A stretch of 53,135 bases of DNA, taken from NCBI GenBank assembly GCA_045128275.1, contig JBGVRH010000098.1, forward strand, positions 1 through 53,135, read 5' to 3'. The notes below the pieces were generated by a model. The model saw nothing but the letters and a program-made list of their open reading frames with translations, was not told the origin of the DNA and made no database searches. The translations under genes were made by a program, and so were the position numbers. How positions within the stretch are numbered: the first letter of the stretch is position 1; the number at the start of each line of letters is the position of its first letter. The stretch comes from CAMEON01 sp045128275. Lineage in GTDB: Bacteria > Bacillota > Clostridia > Oscillospirales > CAG-272. This document shows, in pieces, positions 30,256 through 39,642 of the stretch.

Positions 30256-32463
30256 TTATTCGGTAAGGATCTTGAAATCCTTCAGGTACATCCTGTCATC
30301 GGGCTGGCAGGAGGAGAAGAAGTCCATACGGATCTCATGGATGGTGCCCGACCAGAAGCCCGTTTCGGACAGGTCGATGCGCACCGTGTGCCACTTGCCG
30401 TCGGCCTTCACCTCTACCGCAGTCGAGATACCGCCCGTGGCGTTCTCGACCCCGCCCGAGCAAAGGAACAGCTCGGTGATGAAGGTCTGCTGGCTGGAGC
30501 TGCGGGGGATCTTGTAGGTGAACTCCAGGATGGGGTAGAACATGGCATCGTACTTCTTGCCAATGAGATCGTAATCAAAGCTGAAGTAGGGATCGTAGGC
30601 CTCGTGGTTGGGACGAAGCAGGAGACCGTCCTCGGTCAGCTCCACGGTACAACGGCGCTCCCCCGTAACGATAGCCAGATCCTCGGGGGTCTGGAAGGTG
30701 AGCTGCAGCTCGGGAGCCTCCTCCACGTCGAAGATATCCTCCTCGGTGCCGTCGCCCCACTGCTTGTTGAGCCACCAGAGGCGCATGGTCAGCCAGTCGG
30801 TGACGAAGGTGCCCGCGTCGGCGTGCTCATTGAAGGTGGCCAGGTCAGCGGAGGCATGATGGTGGATGAGATTGCGGTGGATGGGCTTGCCCCAGCGATC
30901 CCAGTCGCGGTTGAAGGCGGCATCGTAGGCATGGTTCACCGAGATCATCTCGGACACCACGCTCTTCAGCTCGGTGTAGTTCTCCTGCCACTGCTCACGG
31001 ATCATATCCTCAAACCACGGGATACTGCCCAGCAGGACGTACAGGAAGTTGACGCGCACGCCCTCGCTTTCGGAAAAGTTGGTGGCGTAGAAGCCCGAGT
31101 AGGAGTGGGTGGTGGAGTAGTGGGTGTTGGCCATGGAGAAGTCGAAGTCCCAGGGCGCGGCCAGGGTCAAGACACCGTCTCCCTCGGGGGAAAGATCCAC
31201 GTACATGTTGAAGGCCATGGCATCCAGGTTCTTGCAGATCTCGTCCAGAATGCACATGGACACGGCGGACTCCAGGTTGAACACGGCGGAGACCGTCTCG
31301 ATCTGCTTCTCCTCAGGGGTCTTAGCCCACTCAAAATGGCGCTTGCGGGTCAGGTTACCGTCGCGGTCCAGGTCGTAGTATTCGTGATCGTAGACCGCCT
31401 TCCCGATCACCTGGAACACCCCCGCCACATAGCGGGAGACGTAGTCCTTCTGCTCTCTGGTGTAGGAGCCGCCCGAGAGGGTGAAGTTGATGGAGTGGTA
31501 GTAGCGGGTCTGACCCGTGCGGTCGGTGATGTGGAGATCTATGGGGATGTTGATCAGCTCAGGCTCATCTGCCTGGCCGCCCACACCGATCATGAGGTAG
31601 CCGTGCTCCAGAGAATTGTCGCCGTCCTCCTTCTCGGGGATATCCACGCGGCCTCGGTTCATCTGGGTCTGCTCGCAGAGGAGGTAGACTCCGCGGTACT
31701 CCCCGTTGAGGTAGACCTCCACATGGGTGCAGTCGGAGGAGTAGTACTTGCTCTCCATGAGGGCCTTGGCGAACTTGAAGGTGCCGAAGGTGCGGAGCAT
31801 GGAGCCGTCGTAGTAGTCGGCCATGAGCACCCAGCTCTTGTAGGCCTTCCCGCCGTTGAGGCCCAGCATCTCCTGCTTGGCGTCAAACTTCAGACGGAAG
31901 GGCTTCTTGGGAGCGCCGAAGGTGGAGTTTCCGCGGGCGCGGATGTTGACACCCACACTCTCAAAGGCGAACTTCTCGTGGCAGCCCGACAGGGTGGCGG
32001 TGCCGTGCTTGTAGACATCCTTGGAGGTGACGTCATGGCCGTCATCGGTGTAGATATCCAGACGGGGCATGGGTCTCTCGTCGGTTTCCGGCTCGGGCAC
32101 CGTCTCGGGGGGGAGGGTGATGATCTCGCCGCCCTCCGCTGAGGTCTCCCCGTCGCTCTCGTCGGAGGTCTCGGAGGGGGTGTCCTCCTCGGTCTCGGCG
32201 GGGTCGGTGGAGTCGTCAGTCTCGGGCTCGGCGGTAGGCTCGTCATCCTCAGGCAGGGTGAAGGAGTCTCCGTCCCCCGTCCCCGCGTCGGTACCGTCGG
32301 AGGTCTCCTCGGTGGGGGCTTCGGAGGGATGTTCCACCGATTCGGCGGTGGTATCGGAGGGGGGATTATTGCTGTCACAGGCGGACAGAAGCAGCAGAAA
32401 CACGAACAGAACGCTCAAAAGGACGTACCATAGCAGCTTCGGGATATGCGCGTGTCGTTTCAT
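30256..32463 (-). CDS. CotH-kinase-family lipoprotein
   Basis: 735 residues. The lipobox LLSAC gives lipidation at Cys29, followed by a ~100-residue Thr/Ser/Glu/Asp/Pro-rich spacer (30-130) that would lift the domain from the membrane. The CotH kinase domain follows: IRARGNST (substrate/nucleotide loop), KKPFRLKF, VEVYLNGEYRGVYLL, EHGYLMIG and the metal-binding PWDFDF. The C-terminal 150 residues form a beta-sandwich. Spore CotH is an atypical protein kinase; surface CotH lipoproteins in anaerobes are widespread and their targets unknown. It lies 91 bases after pepF and may share its promoter. Confidence 0.85.
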   Translation of the reverse strand: MKRHAHIPKLLWYVLLSVLFVFLLLLSACDSNNPPSDTTAESVEHPSEAPTEETSDGTDAGTGDGDSFTLPEDDEPTAEPETDDSTDPAETEEDTPSETSDESDGETSAEGGEIITLPPETVPEPETDERPMPRLDIYTDDGHDVTSKDVYKHGTATLSGCHEKFAFESVGVNIRARGNSTFGAPKKPFRLKFDAKQEMLGLNGGKAYKSWVLMADYYDGSMLRTFGTFKFAKALMESKYYSSDCTHVEVYLNGEYRGVYLLCEQTQMNRGRVDIPEKEDGDNSLEHGYLMIGVGGQADEPELINIPIDLHITDRTGQTRYYHSINFTLSGGSYTREQKDYVSRYVAGVFQVIGKAVYDHEYYDLDRDGNLTRKRHFEWAKTPEEKQIETVSAVFNLESAVSMCILDEICKNLDAMAFNMYVDLSPEGDGVLTLAAPWDFDFSMANTHYSTTHSYSGFYATNFSESEGVRVNFLYVLLGSIPWFEDMIREQWQENYTELKSVVSEMISVNHAYDAAFNRDWDRWGKPIHRNLIHHHASADLATFNEHADAGTFVTDWLTMRLWWLNKQWGDGTEEDIFDVEEAPELQLTFQTPEDLAIVTGERRCTVELTEDGLLLRPNHEAYDPYFSFDYDLIGKKYDAMFYPILEFTYKIPRSSSQQTFITELFLCSGGVENATGGISTAVEVKADGKWHTVRIDLSETGFWSGTIHEIRMDFFSSCQPDDRMYLKDFKILTE

Positions 32464-32554
32464 GGGCAGTGTACCTCCTTTCGAGACAGTCGATCACAGG
32501 CGTGGGAGTGACGAGAGTTGTCCAAGCCACTCCCCAGTGCATAATTCATGCTTT

Positions 32555-34333
32555 TTACATCAGAGCCTCAAACTGCTCCAGCGCATCCTTGAAGGAAGCC
32601 ATAGCGGCCTCGAAGGCATCCTTCTTGGTGAGATCCACGCCCGCCAGCTTCAGAAGCTCCACGGGGCTGTCGGAGCCGCCGGAGGACAGGAACTTGAAGT
32701 AGTCCTCAACCGCAGGCGCGCCCTCGGTGTAGATGCGCTCGGCGATGGAGATGGCGGAGATGATGCCCGTGGCGTACTTGTAGACGTAGAAGGCGCGGTA
32801 GAAGTGGGGGATTCTGGCCCACTCGTAGGCGATCTCGGGATCCGAGATGACGGAGCGGCCGTAATACTTCTTGTTGAGGTTCAGGTAGGCATCGCACAGA
32901 GCGTCCTTGGTGAGAGGCTGACCCTTCTCAGCCATATCGTGAGCCAGGAACTCGAACTCGGCGAACTGAGTTTGGCGGAAGCAGGTGGACTTGATCATGT
33001 CCATGTAGTAGGACAGCAGATACTTCTTGAGATTTGCGTCCTCGGTCTTCTTCAGGAGGTACTTGAGGAGCAGCACCTCGTTGACGGTGCTGGCCACCTC
33101 GGCCACGAAGATCTTGTAGCCTGCCTTCTCCTGGGGCTGGGCCTGCTGGGAGTGGTAGGAGTGGAGGGCGTGACCCATCTCGTGGGCGATGGTGAAGACG
33201 TTGTTGGTGGTAGGCTGGTAGTTGAGCAGGACGTAGGGGTGAGGCAGACCGTAGGCACCCGTGGAGTACGCGCCGCTCCGCTTGCCCTCGGTCTCCTCCA
33301 CGTCGATCCAGCCGTTGTCATGAGCCTCCCGGAGCAGAGCCTGATACCGCTCGCCCAGAGGAGCCAGGCCCTCGACCACCAGGTCATAAGCCTCCTCATA
33401 GTCCAGCTTCAGCTCGGCATCGGCCACCAGAGGCAGGTAGAGATCGTACATGTGCATCTTGTTCATGCCCAAGACCTTCTTGCGGTCGCGGAAGTAGCGG
33501 TGGAGCAGGGGCAGACCCTTGTTGACGGCGCGGAGCAGGTTCTTGTAGACCTTGGGATCCACGTCCTCGGAGGCCAGAGCCTTGTCCAGGCAGGACTCAT
33601 ACTTGCGCGCCTTGGCCAGGAAGATGTCCTTATCCACGTTACCGGTGTAGGTAGCGGTGATGGTATTGATCAGACCGATGTAGGCCTTATAGTAGGACTG
33701 GAAGACCTTCTTACGGACACGGACGTCGGGGTGATGGAGCAGGACACCGTACATACCGTGGGAGACGGTCACGTCCTTGCCGTCCACCTTGATGGTGGGG
33801 AAGGGGAAATCGGCGTTGTCCAGCATACCGAAGACCTGCTGGTAGCCGCCGAAGACGCGGGAGCCCTGGGACAGAAGCTCCTCCATCTCCTTGGACAGGA
33901 CATGGGGCTTGTCCTTGATGATGCACTTGATGGTGTAGTCGTAGTCGCCCAGGCGGGGATCTGCGGCAAAAGCCTCCAGGGTCTCCACGGGCAGAGCGGT
34001 CAGCTCGGGGGTGATGAATGCGGTAGCGCCCGAGAGCTTCATGGCCAACATGGAGAAGCGGGCGGACAGGGCGGTGAACTCCGAGACACGGCTGTCCTCG
34101 TCGTGACGGATGTGGGCGTAGATGGCCAGCTTGTTGAGCTTGAGCACCAGGGCGTTGAGCTTTTCCATGCAGGAAAGCACCGACTCGACGGTGTTCAGCT
34201 TACCCTCAAACTCGGAGAAGTCCAGCTCCCCCTCGCACTCGGCGTACAGGGCGTTCCACGCCTCCACGTTCTCGAAAATATCCTCGACCCGCCATTTTCT
34301 CTCGGCAGGCACCTGATTTCTATCCAATGCCAT
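32555..34333 (-). CDS. pepF: Oligoendopeptidase F (M3B metallopeptidase)
   Basis: 592 residues, the normal PepF length. The zinc motif HEMGH (in FTIAHEMGHALHS) lies around residue 386 with the downstream Glu in the EVAST helix. The N-terminal helical part and the C-terminal IAERIYTEGAP..GGSDSPVELLKLAGVDL block are typical of clostridial PepF. It hydrolyses 7-17-residue peptides in the cytoplasm. The ATG follows CGGAGG by 9 bases; a moderate promoter is at 34380-34408. It could also degrade cleaved leaders, but no link to the RiPP locus is visible. Confidence 0.93.
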   Translation of the reverse strand: MALDRNQVPAERKWRVEDIFENVEAWNALYAECEGELDFSEFEGKLNTVESVLSCMEKLNALVLKLNKLAIYAHIRHDEDSRVSEFTALSARFSMLAMKLSGATAFITPELTALPVETLEAFAADPRLGDYDYTIKCIIKDKPHVLSKEMEELLSQGSRVFGGYQQVFGMLDNADFPFPTIKVDGKDVTVSHGMYGVLLHHPDVRVRKKVFQSYYKAYIGLINTITATYTGNVDKDIFLAKARKYESCLDKALASEDVDPKVYKNLLRAVNKGLPLLHRYFRDRKKVLGMNKMHMYDLYLPLVADAELKLDYEEAYDLVVEGLAPLGERYQALLREAHDNGWIDVEETEGKRSGAYSTGAYGLPHPYVLLNYQPTTNNVFTIAHEMGHALHSYHSQQAQPQEKAGYKIFVAEVASTVNEVLLLKYLLKKTEDANLKKYLLSYYMDMIKSTCFRQTQFAEFEFLAHDMAEKGQPLTKDALCDAYLNLNKKYYGRSVISDPEIAYEWARIPHFYRAFYVYKYATGIISAISIAERIYTEGAPAVEDYFKFLSSGGSDSPVELLKLAGVDLTKKDAFEAAMASFKDALEQFEALM

Positions 34334-34379
34334 GGTATATACCTCCGTTTATTGTGAGAAGTCACATTTTTACAGAATA

Positions 34380-34408
34380 AGTATATCATACTTCCCGCCA
34401 TAAAGCAA
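34380..34408 (-). promoter_or_regulatory. Probable promoter of pepF
   Basis: Minus-strand TTGCTT (34403-34408), 17-base spacer, TATACT (34380-34385). Weak -35, good -10. Confidence 0.5.
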
Positions 34409-34536
34409 GTATTTCACCGAAAGATTCGGGAAAACTTCACGGAAACTTAACGAAATCGGGGGGAACAAAGCCCTCCTCTCGAGCGGTCTGCCGCCTTTCC
34501 CTCCTCCGATCGGGGTCTATCGGTGAAGATCCCGCC

Positions 34537-34563
34537 AAAAAAGGCACCGCGTGAAGCGGTGCC
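34537..34563 (-). terminator. Intrinsic terminator of the araM-mgtC operon
   Basis: GGCACCGC pairs with GCGGTGCC around a five-base loop, followed by TTTTTT on the minus strand, just after the mgtC stop. Confidence 0.9.
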
Positions 34564-34571
34564 AAGAGGGT

Positions 34572-35267
34572 TCAGATATTGCGGAGGGCAAAGATCACGT
34601 GCTCCAGCTCGGTAAACCGCCGAAGGTTGGCGGCGGTGGAGAGCTTCTGGGGAACACGCACCAGGATCTCCATGCCCACGTGGGGGGAGGTGCCGCTGCG
34701 AGGCGGCGTGACCTGGGCCTCCATGAGACCGTACTCGGTGCGCAGCATCTCCAGCATGGGGGCCACCGCGTCCACGTTGTCCAGCTCCAGGTAGATGGCC
34801 ATGCGCTGGCGCTTACGGTTGAGGAAATGCTCCAAGCTGGTGATGAGGGTGAAGGTCAGCATGGCGGCGAATACCGTCATGAAGGCACCCACGTAGAAGC
34901 CGATGCCCACGGCCAGACCGATGGAGGCCGCCGTCCAGAGTCCCGCCGCCGTGGTCAGACCCGTGATGCGGGAGCCGCCGCCCCGAAGCAGGATGGTGCC
35001 TGCGCCGAGGAAGCCCACGCCGCTGATGACCTGGGCACCCACACGGAGGGGATCCGAGGAGAAACCCAGCTCCTTGACGGTAAACAGGCCGATCATGGCG
35101 GCCAGAGCCGCGCCCAGGGCCACCATCATGTGGGTACGCATACCCGCGGCACGGCCGTGGAACTCACGCTCCAGGCCCACTAAAGCCCCCGCCAGGGCGG
35201 CCAGCACCACGCGGATGACCACGGTCACGGCGTTGAATTCGGTGAGATAATCAAAAACTTCGTTCAT
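34572..35267 (-). CDS. MgtC/SapB-family membrane protein
   Basis: 231 residues. Four to five membrane helices in residues 15-150 with the family signatures LVGLEREFHGRAAGMRTHMMVALGAAL and GVGFLGAGTILLRGGGSRITGLTTAAGLW. The C-terminal ~75 residues form an ACT-like cytoplasmic domain. MgtC proteins adjust Mg/ATP balance and F-ATPase activity in pathogens; in commensals the role is less clear. It is the last gene after the propeller-like protein and araM. Confidence 0.9.
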   Translation of the reverse strand: MNEVFDYLTEFNAVTVVIRVVLAALAGALVGLEREFHGRAAGMRTHMMVALGAALAAMIGLFTVKELGFSSDPLRVGAQVISGVGFLGAGTILLRGGGSRITGLTTAAGLWTAASIGLAVGIGFYVGAFMTVFAAMLTFTLITSLEHFLNRKRQRMAIYLELDNVDAVAPMLEMLRTEYGLMEAQVTPPRSGTSPHVGMEILVRVPQKLSTAANLRRFTELEHVIFALRNI

Positions 35268-35309
35268 TCTATATCCTTTCGCTCAATATGTGATGTGAAA
35301 CATAGGTCG

Positions 35310-36416
35310 TCAGACCTCGGCAAAGACCAAGTCGCCCGTCTCGTCCAGTCGGTAGAGGATCACCTCGGAGGCCTGGGTGCGGGCACCGCTCTCCTCCACG
35401 CGGCTCATGTGTTGAGAGAAGGCGTACCGACCGTCCCCGAAGGCGTAGACACCCGTCTGCCCCAGACCGAACCAGCAGCCCCCCGTCTCGCTCACGGCCT
35501 CGGTGGGCCGCGCGGGGGATAGGAGCAGGCCCGCTTCCCCGCCCCGTCCGATGAGCTCGGATCCTACGGGCGCGGCGGCGGCATCCATGAAGAACAGCGG
35601 GTAGTTGGTGAAGCGCTCCTTCTTGCCCGTGTACACCGCCACAAGGTAGGTGCGGGTGAAGGGATCGTATTCCAGATTCTGCACCCCGTAGGTGGTGTTC
35701 CCCGTGTGGAAGAAGTACAGCGCCTCGGCGGGGCATCCGCTGTGGTGGGGAGCGGCTTGGGTGAGGGGCTTCCCCCATTCCTCGATCATGGCGGGGTCAT
35801 ATTGCAAGATCACCTGATGATCGTTGTCGGTGCGCTCCACGTCGCTGTACACGCCGTAGCAGACCATGATCTTCTTTTTCGAGTCGGGGGACTGACCGAA
35901 CACAGGGCCGTAGGCCGTCCCGTCGATGCCGCTGCACCCGTAGCGGTGGGGCTTCCCCGATACCTCGTCGGTCTCGGTATAGTCCTTCACCACGTCGGGG
36001 AGATACAGGGCGGTCATGACCGACCTGCCCCGCTCATCCGTCACCTCGGCATCCATATTCATGGCCGTGATGGTATCGCAGTCAAAGGAGACCAGATAGA
36101 AGGCATCCTCCTCCGCCAGCTCCTTGCCCGTGCGGCTGACGATCCCCCGCCCGATGGCATCGTGCTTCAGCTCCAGGGAGCCGTAGACCCGTCGGCGGTC
36201 GGGGTCAAAGGTGATGCACCCCAAGTGACCGACGATGTTGCACACACTCCCCACGGGATTGCCTGCCAGGTCGGTCTTCAATAGGATGGTGGTAAAGGAA
36301 AAGTAGATATACCCGCCGTCCTCATCGATGGCAATGCCCTGGACGTGTCCCTCAGGACAAAAGCCGCTGCTCACGCGGCGGGGGATGTTACCTTCATTAT
36401 ATGTCGCTTGCTTCAT
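35310..36416 (-). CDS. Uncharacterised beta-propeller-like protein linked to araM
   Basis: 368 residues, no signal peptide. Repeated blade-like patterns (GIAIDEDGGYIYFSF, GCITFDPDRRRVYGSL, NLEYDPFTRTYLVAVYTG, GVYAFGDGRYAFSQH) suggest a six- or seven-bladed propeller. No catalytic motif is evident. The start is the ATG at 36416 directly after GAAGGAGG, which itself overlaps the end of araM, so translation is coupled. Tight linkage to glycerol-1-phosphate dehydrogenase suggests a role with its product or in sugar sensing; this is inference. Confidence 0.65.
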   Translation of the reverse strand: MKQATYNEGNIPRRVSSGFCPEGHVQGIAIDEDGGYIYFSFTTILLKTDLAGNPVGSVCNIVGHLGCITFDPDRRRVYGSLELKHDAIGRGIVSRTGKELAEEDAFYLVSFDCDTITAMNMDAEVTDERGRSVMTALYLPDVVKDYTETDEVSGKPHRYGCSGIDGTAYGPVFGQSPDSKKKIMVCYGVYSDVERTDNDHQVILQYDPAMIEEWGKPLTQAAPHHSGCPAEALYFFHTGNTTYGVQNLEYDPFTRTYLVAVYTGKKERFTNYPLFFMDAAAAPVGSELIGRGGEAGLLLSPARPTEAVSETGGCWFGLGQTGVYAFGDGRYAFSQHMSRVEESGARTQASEVILYRLDETGDLVFAEV

Positions 36417-36429
36417 AGCGGTTCCTCCT

Positions 36430-37680
36430 TCAGGCATAGTACAGCCCGTAGACCCACAGCACCGAATACCGATCCTTCAGATCCTTGGCGTAGCGGATCG
36501 CCTCCTCAATATGTGCCTCCCCGTAGGTTTCATACAGTTCCCTCATGGAAAGCCCCATGGCCTCCACCATCTCCCTTGCCTCTTCCTCGTCGGGAGCTTC
36601 GGAGAGGATGGCGCGAATGCCCTCGGTGTGGGTCAGCACGAACTCATCCACCTCATCCTCGTGATACCACCCGAGACGATCCTGCTGGGCGATCACCGAG
36701 TCCGCAATGGTCGTGTAAGCCTTGCGGATGGCGGCCTCATAAGCGGCGCGGTCAAATCCCACGCGGGCAGGCTCACGGCGCAGGATCTCCCCCCGCAGTC
36801 TCGCGGTCAGCACCGAGGAGTAGGCCACATCGGTGCCGTGGGGGAGGTAGGGGATGCCGTTCAGGATGCCCGTGATCTCAAAGAAGTGGGACAGGTGATG
36901 CTCGCTTCCCGAGGCGGGACGGGAGTTGCCCACGTAGGCCATGGCCACCCCTACCTCCACCAGAGCCTCCATGAGGGCGGTGATGGCCTCCCCGTCGCGG
37001 TTGGCGATGCCCTCCGCCAGAGCCTTCACCCGACGGGCGGTGTCCATCACCATATCATATACTGTTTGACAGAAATACTCCCCGCGGATGTACGCCGCCA
37101 GCCTCCAGTCGTTGAGGCAGGAGAATTTCCCGATGATATCCCCGTACCCCGCGCGGATCATGTCCATGGGAGCGTTCTTCAGCACCTCGGTGTCGGCTAC
37201 GATGGCCATGGGCGGGGTGGCCGAGGGTGTGACCTTCATGCCGTCCAGGATCATGGCCGCTCCCGCCGAGGCATAGCCGTCCATGGAGGGCGCAGTGGCC
37301 ACAATGATATAAGGAAGGTGGTGCTTGTGACCCACAAACTTGCAAAGATCGTTGATGACCCCCGATCCCACGCCCACAATGAGGTCAACCCCGTCGGTCA
37401 GCTTCCCTTCGATGGCCTCCACCGAGGTCTCGTCGGGGATGACCAGATCCGTCCCCGCGAAGATGTGTTTGGATGCGATCAGATCCCCCAAAAGAGCCTC
37501 CGCCCGCTCTCCGCAGGCGGCATAGGTGTTGGTGTCCGCCACCAACAGGATGCGGCGATAGCCCTCGCAGACCGCAGGCAGAGACAAAAGAGCCCCCTCA
37601 CCGATACGGACGGTACGGATGGGACAGGTATGAGGCTTCCCGCAAGGGCAAGCCGTGATGGAGTGGGTCAGATGAGACAT
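36430..37680 (-). CDS. araM: sn-Glycerol-1-phosphate dehydrogenase (AraM/EgsA-like)
   Basis: 416 residues. NAD(P)-binding VGVGSGVINDLCKF (about 101-114), the metal-binding aspartate in AGYGDIIGK and histidines in HHLSHFFE and LPHGTDV match AraM/EgsA, which reduces dihydroxyacetone phosphate to sn-glycerol-1-phosphate, the archaeal-type isomer used in Firmicutes for heptaprenylglyceryl phosphate. In Bacillus the gene belongs to the arabinose operon. A Cys/His cluster (CPCGKPHTC) at residues 11-19 is an unusual N-terminal extension. First gene of a three-gene operon with promoter at 37715-37743. Confidence 0.88.
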   Translation of the reverse strand: MSHLTHSITACPCGKPHTCPIRTVRIGEGALLSLPAVCEGYRRILLVADTNTYAACGERAEALLGDLIASKHIFAGTDLVIPDETSVEAIEGKLTDGVDLIVGVGSGVINDLCKFVGHKHHLPYIIVATAPSMDGYASAGAAMILDGMKVTPSATPPMAIVADTEVLKNAPMDMIRAGYGDIIGKFSCLNDWRLAAYIRGEYFCQTVYDMVMDTARRVKALAEGIANRDGEAITALMEALVEVGVAMAYVGNSRPASGSEHHLSHFFEITGILNGIPYLPHGTDVAYSSVLTARLRGEILRREPARVGFDRAAYEAAIRKAYTTIADSVIAQQDRLGWYHEDEVDEFVLTHTEGIRAILSEAPDEEEAREMVEAMGLSMRELYETYGEAHIEEAIRYAKDLKDRYSVLWVYGLYYA

Positions 37681-37714
37681 GGCGGCCTCCTCGGTGCTTT
37701 TCTTCTATCCTATT

Positions 37715-37743
37715 ATTATAGCTCATATTCGCCCGTTTGTCAA
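37715..37743 (-). promoter_or_regulatory. Promoter of the araM operon
   Basis: Minus-strand TTGACA (37738-37743), 17-base spacer, TATAAT (37715-37720). Confidence 0.9.
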
Positions 37744-37853
37744 GCCGTTTCGGTCAAATCACGGAAACGCCTTGGTCAAATCCCACAAAATTCTTTACAA
37801 GAATTCACGATGTGTTGAATTTGTGAATAAAATGTAAATTCGCAAAATTTCTA

Positions 37854-37882
37854 TTGACAATCACGTGACCGTGTGATATAAT
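37854..37882 (+). promoter_or_regulatory. Promoter of the flotillin operon
   Basis: TTGACA (37854-37859), 17-base spacer, TATAAT (37877-37882). The spacer begins with the palindrome TCACGTGA and ends in GTGTGA, a possible operator. Confidence 0.9.
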
Positions 37883-37946
37883 GATAGCACAACACAGGAA
37901 GGATCGTATGCCTGACCGTGTAGATTATTTCAAGGAGGAAATGAAT

Positions 37947-39437
37947 ATGTTCATTCCCACAACCGCCCTCTTTGCGATGGCAGCCGGGACCCCCGTCATC
38001 ATCGGCGTGATCGCTGCCGTCCTGGTCGTCATTCTCTTCCTGACGTCCTACGTCAAGGCCCCCCCGAACCGCGCCTACATCATCTCGGGTAAGCGCAAGA
38101 AGAAGAAGATCCTCATCGGCCGCGCCGGTCTGCGCATTCCTTTCTTCGACCGTCTGGATAAGCTCTCCCTGGACGTGATGCAGGTAGACATCAAGACCTC
38201 CGAAGCCATCCCCACCAACGAGTTCATCAACGTCACCGTGGACGGTGTCGCCAACATCAAGATCTCCTCGGATACCGAACTGCTGGAAAAGGCCGCCGAG
38301 TCCCTCCTGGGCATGGATCAGCGCCAGCTCATCTTCCTGGTCACTCAGGTGCTGGAGGGTAACATGCGTGAGATCGTGGGCTCCGTGGGTCTGAAGGAAA
38401 TGGTGCAGGAGCGCCAGATCGTGGCCGAGAAGATCAAGGAGAACGCCATCCCCGATATGATGAAGCTGGGTATTGAGATCGTCAACTTCAACATCCAGAA
38501 CTTCAAGGACGGTGCCGGTACCATCGAGAACATGGGTATCGACAACGTGGAGCAGATCCGCAAGGCCGCCCAGATCGCCAAGGCCGAGGCCGCCCGCGAT
38601 ATCGCCATCGCCGAGGCCAACGCCCGCGAGTCCGCCAACAAGGTCGCCGTGGAGGCCAACCAGCGCATCGCCGAGCAGAACACCACCCTGGCCATCCGTG
38701 AGGCCGAGCTGAAGAAGGATGCCGACATCAAGAAGGCAGAGGCCGACGCCGCCTACGATATCCAGAAGCAGGAGCAGAGAAAGACCATCGAGGTCACCTC
38801 CGCCAACGCCGATATCGCACGCAGAGAGAAGGAAGCCGAGCTGTTCGAGAAGGAGATCGCCCTCCAGGAGAAGAAGCTGGACGCAGAGATCAAGAAGAAG
38901 GCAGACGCTCTGAAGTACGAGGCCGAGAAGAAGGCAGAGGCCGATCTGATCCGCCGTCAGAAGGAGTCCGAGGCAAAGCGTTACGAGCAGGAGCAGGAGG
39001 CTCTCGCCCGCATGAAGGCCGCAGAGGCCGAGAAGTACGAGCAGGAGCGCCAGGCTGAGGCCAAGCGCGCCATCGCAGAGGCCGAGGCCTTCGCCAAGCT
39101 GAAGGAGGCCGAGGGTATCCGCGCCGTGGGTCTTGCCGAGGCAGAGGCCATCGAGAAGAAGGCCGAGGCCCAGAAGAAGATGGGCGAGGCCTCCGTCCTG
39201 GAGATGTACCTCACCGCCCTCCCCGAGGTGGTCAAGAACGCCGCCGCACCTCTCTCCCAGACCGACAAGATCGTCATGTACGGCGACGGCAACTCCACCA
39301 AGCTGCTCCGCGACGTCATGCAGTCCTCCAACCAGGTCATGGAGGGTCTCGCCGAGGCCACGGGTCTGGACGTCAAGAGCATGATCTCGGGCTTCATGGG
39401 TGGCAAGGCTGCCGCCGCTACCGAGGAGAAGAAGTAA
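37947..39437 (+). CDS. floT: Flotillin (SPFH-domain membrane scaffold)
   Basis: 496 residues, close to FloT/YuaG. Residues 8-32 insert in the membrane, 35-190 are the SPFH (PHB) domain and 200-440 a long Ala/Glu/Lys coiled coil with the flotillin EAEA repeats. The C-terminus is a short hydrophobic, Gly-rich tail. Flotillins organise membrane microdomains and affect secretion and signalling complexes. AAGGAGG lies 8 bases before the ATG at 37947; the ATG at 37941 is too close. The NfeD partner common beside floT is absent; instead three unknown membrane proteins follow. Confidence 0.9.
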   Translation: MFIPTTALFAMAAGTPVIIGVIAAVLVVILFLTSYVKAPPNRAYIISGKRKKKKILIGRAGLRIPFFDRLDKLSLDVMQVDIKTSEAIPTNEFINVTVDGVANIKISSDTELLEKAAESLLGMDQRQLIFLVTQVLEGNMREIVGSVGLKEMVQERQIVAEKIKENAIPDMMKLGIEIVNFNIQNFKDGAGTIENMGIDNVEQIRKAAQIAKAEAARDIAIAEANARESANKVAVEANQRIAEQNTTLAIREAELKKDADIKKAEADAAYDIQKQEQRKTIEVTSANADIARREKEAELFEKEIALQEKKLDAEIKKKADALKYEAEKKAEADLIRRQKESEAKRYEQEQEALARMKAAEAEKYEQERQAEAKRAIAEAEAFAKLKEAEGIRAVGLAEAEAIEKKAEAQKKMGEASVLEMYLTALPEVVKNAAAPLSQTDKIVMYGDGNSTKLLRDVMQSSNQVMEGLAEATGLDVKSMISGFMGGKAAAATEEKK

Positions 39438-39483
39438 GCTCTCCTACATAGTCCAAACACGGTAGGGTCATTCCCTGCCGATG

Positions 39484-39612
39484 CCCCCTCTCCCGAAAGG
39501 GGGAGGGGGAAAATTTTGGAAGATACAAAGATACGAGATACAAGATACGGGTGGGTCGTGTGACCTGCTTCACATTGTATCTTGTATCTCGTATCTCTGT
39601 ATCTTGTATCTG
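39484..39612. repeat. GC hairpin plus GATACA-rich long inverted repeat (family R2, copy 1)
   Basis: A GC hairpin (CCCCCTCTCCC-GAAA-GGGGGAGGGGG, 39484-39509) is followed by an inverted repeat: the left arm (39521-39549) and right arm (39578-39612) are built of AGATAC(A/G)A and TATCTTGT units and can form about 27 bp of nearly perfect stem. A second copy lies at 43311-43449. Confidence 0.85.
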
Positions 39613-39642
39613 ATTTATCCCCCACACCCTAAAGGACACCCC

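Noticed and set aside
39481..39642. N-terminal extension of the membrane protein gene after flotillin
   Set aside because: It is translated R2 repeat (IQRYEIQDT-like), with a proper ribosome binding site only at 39643.
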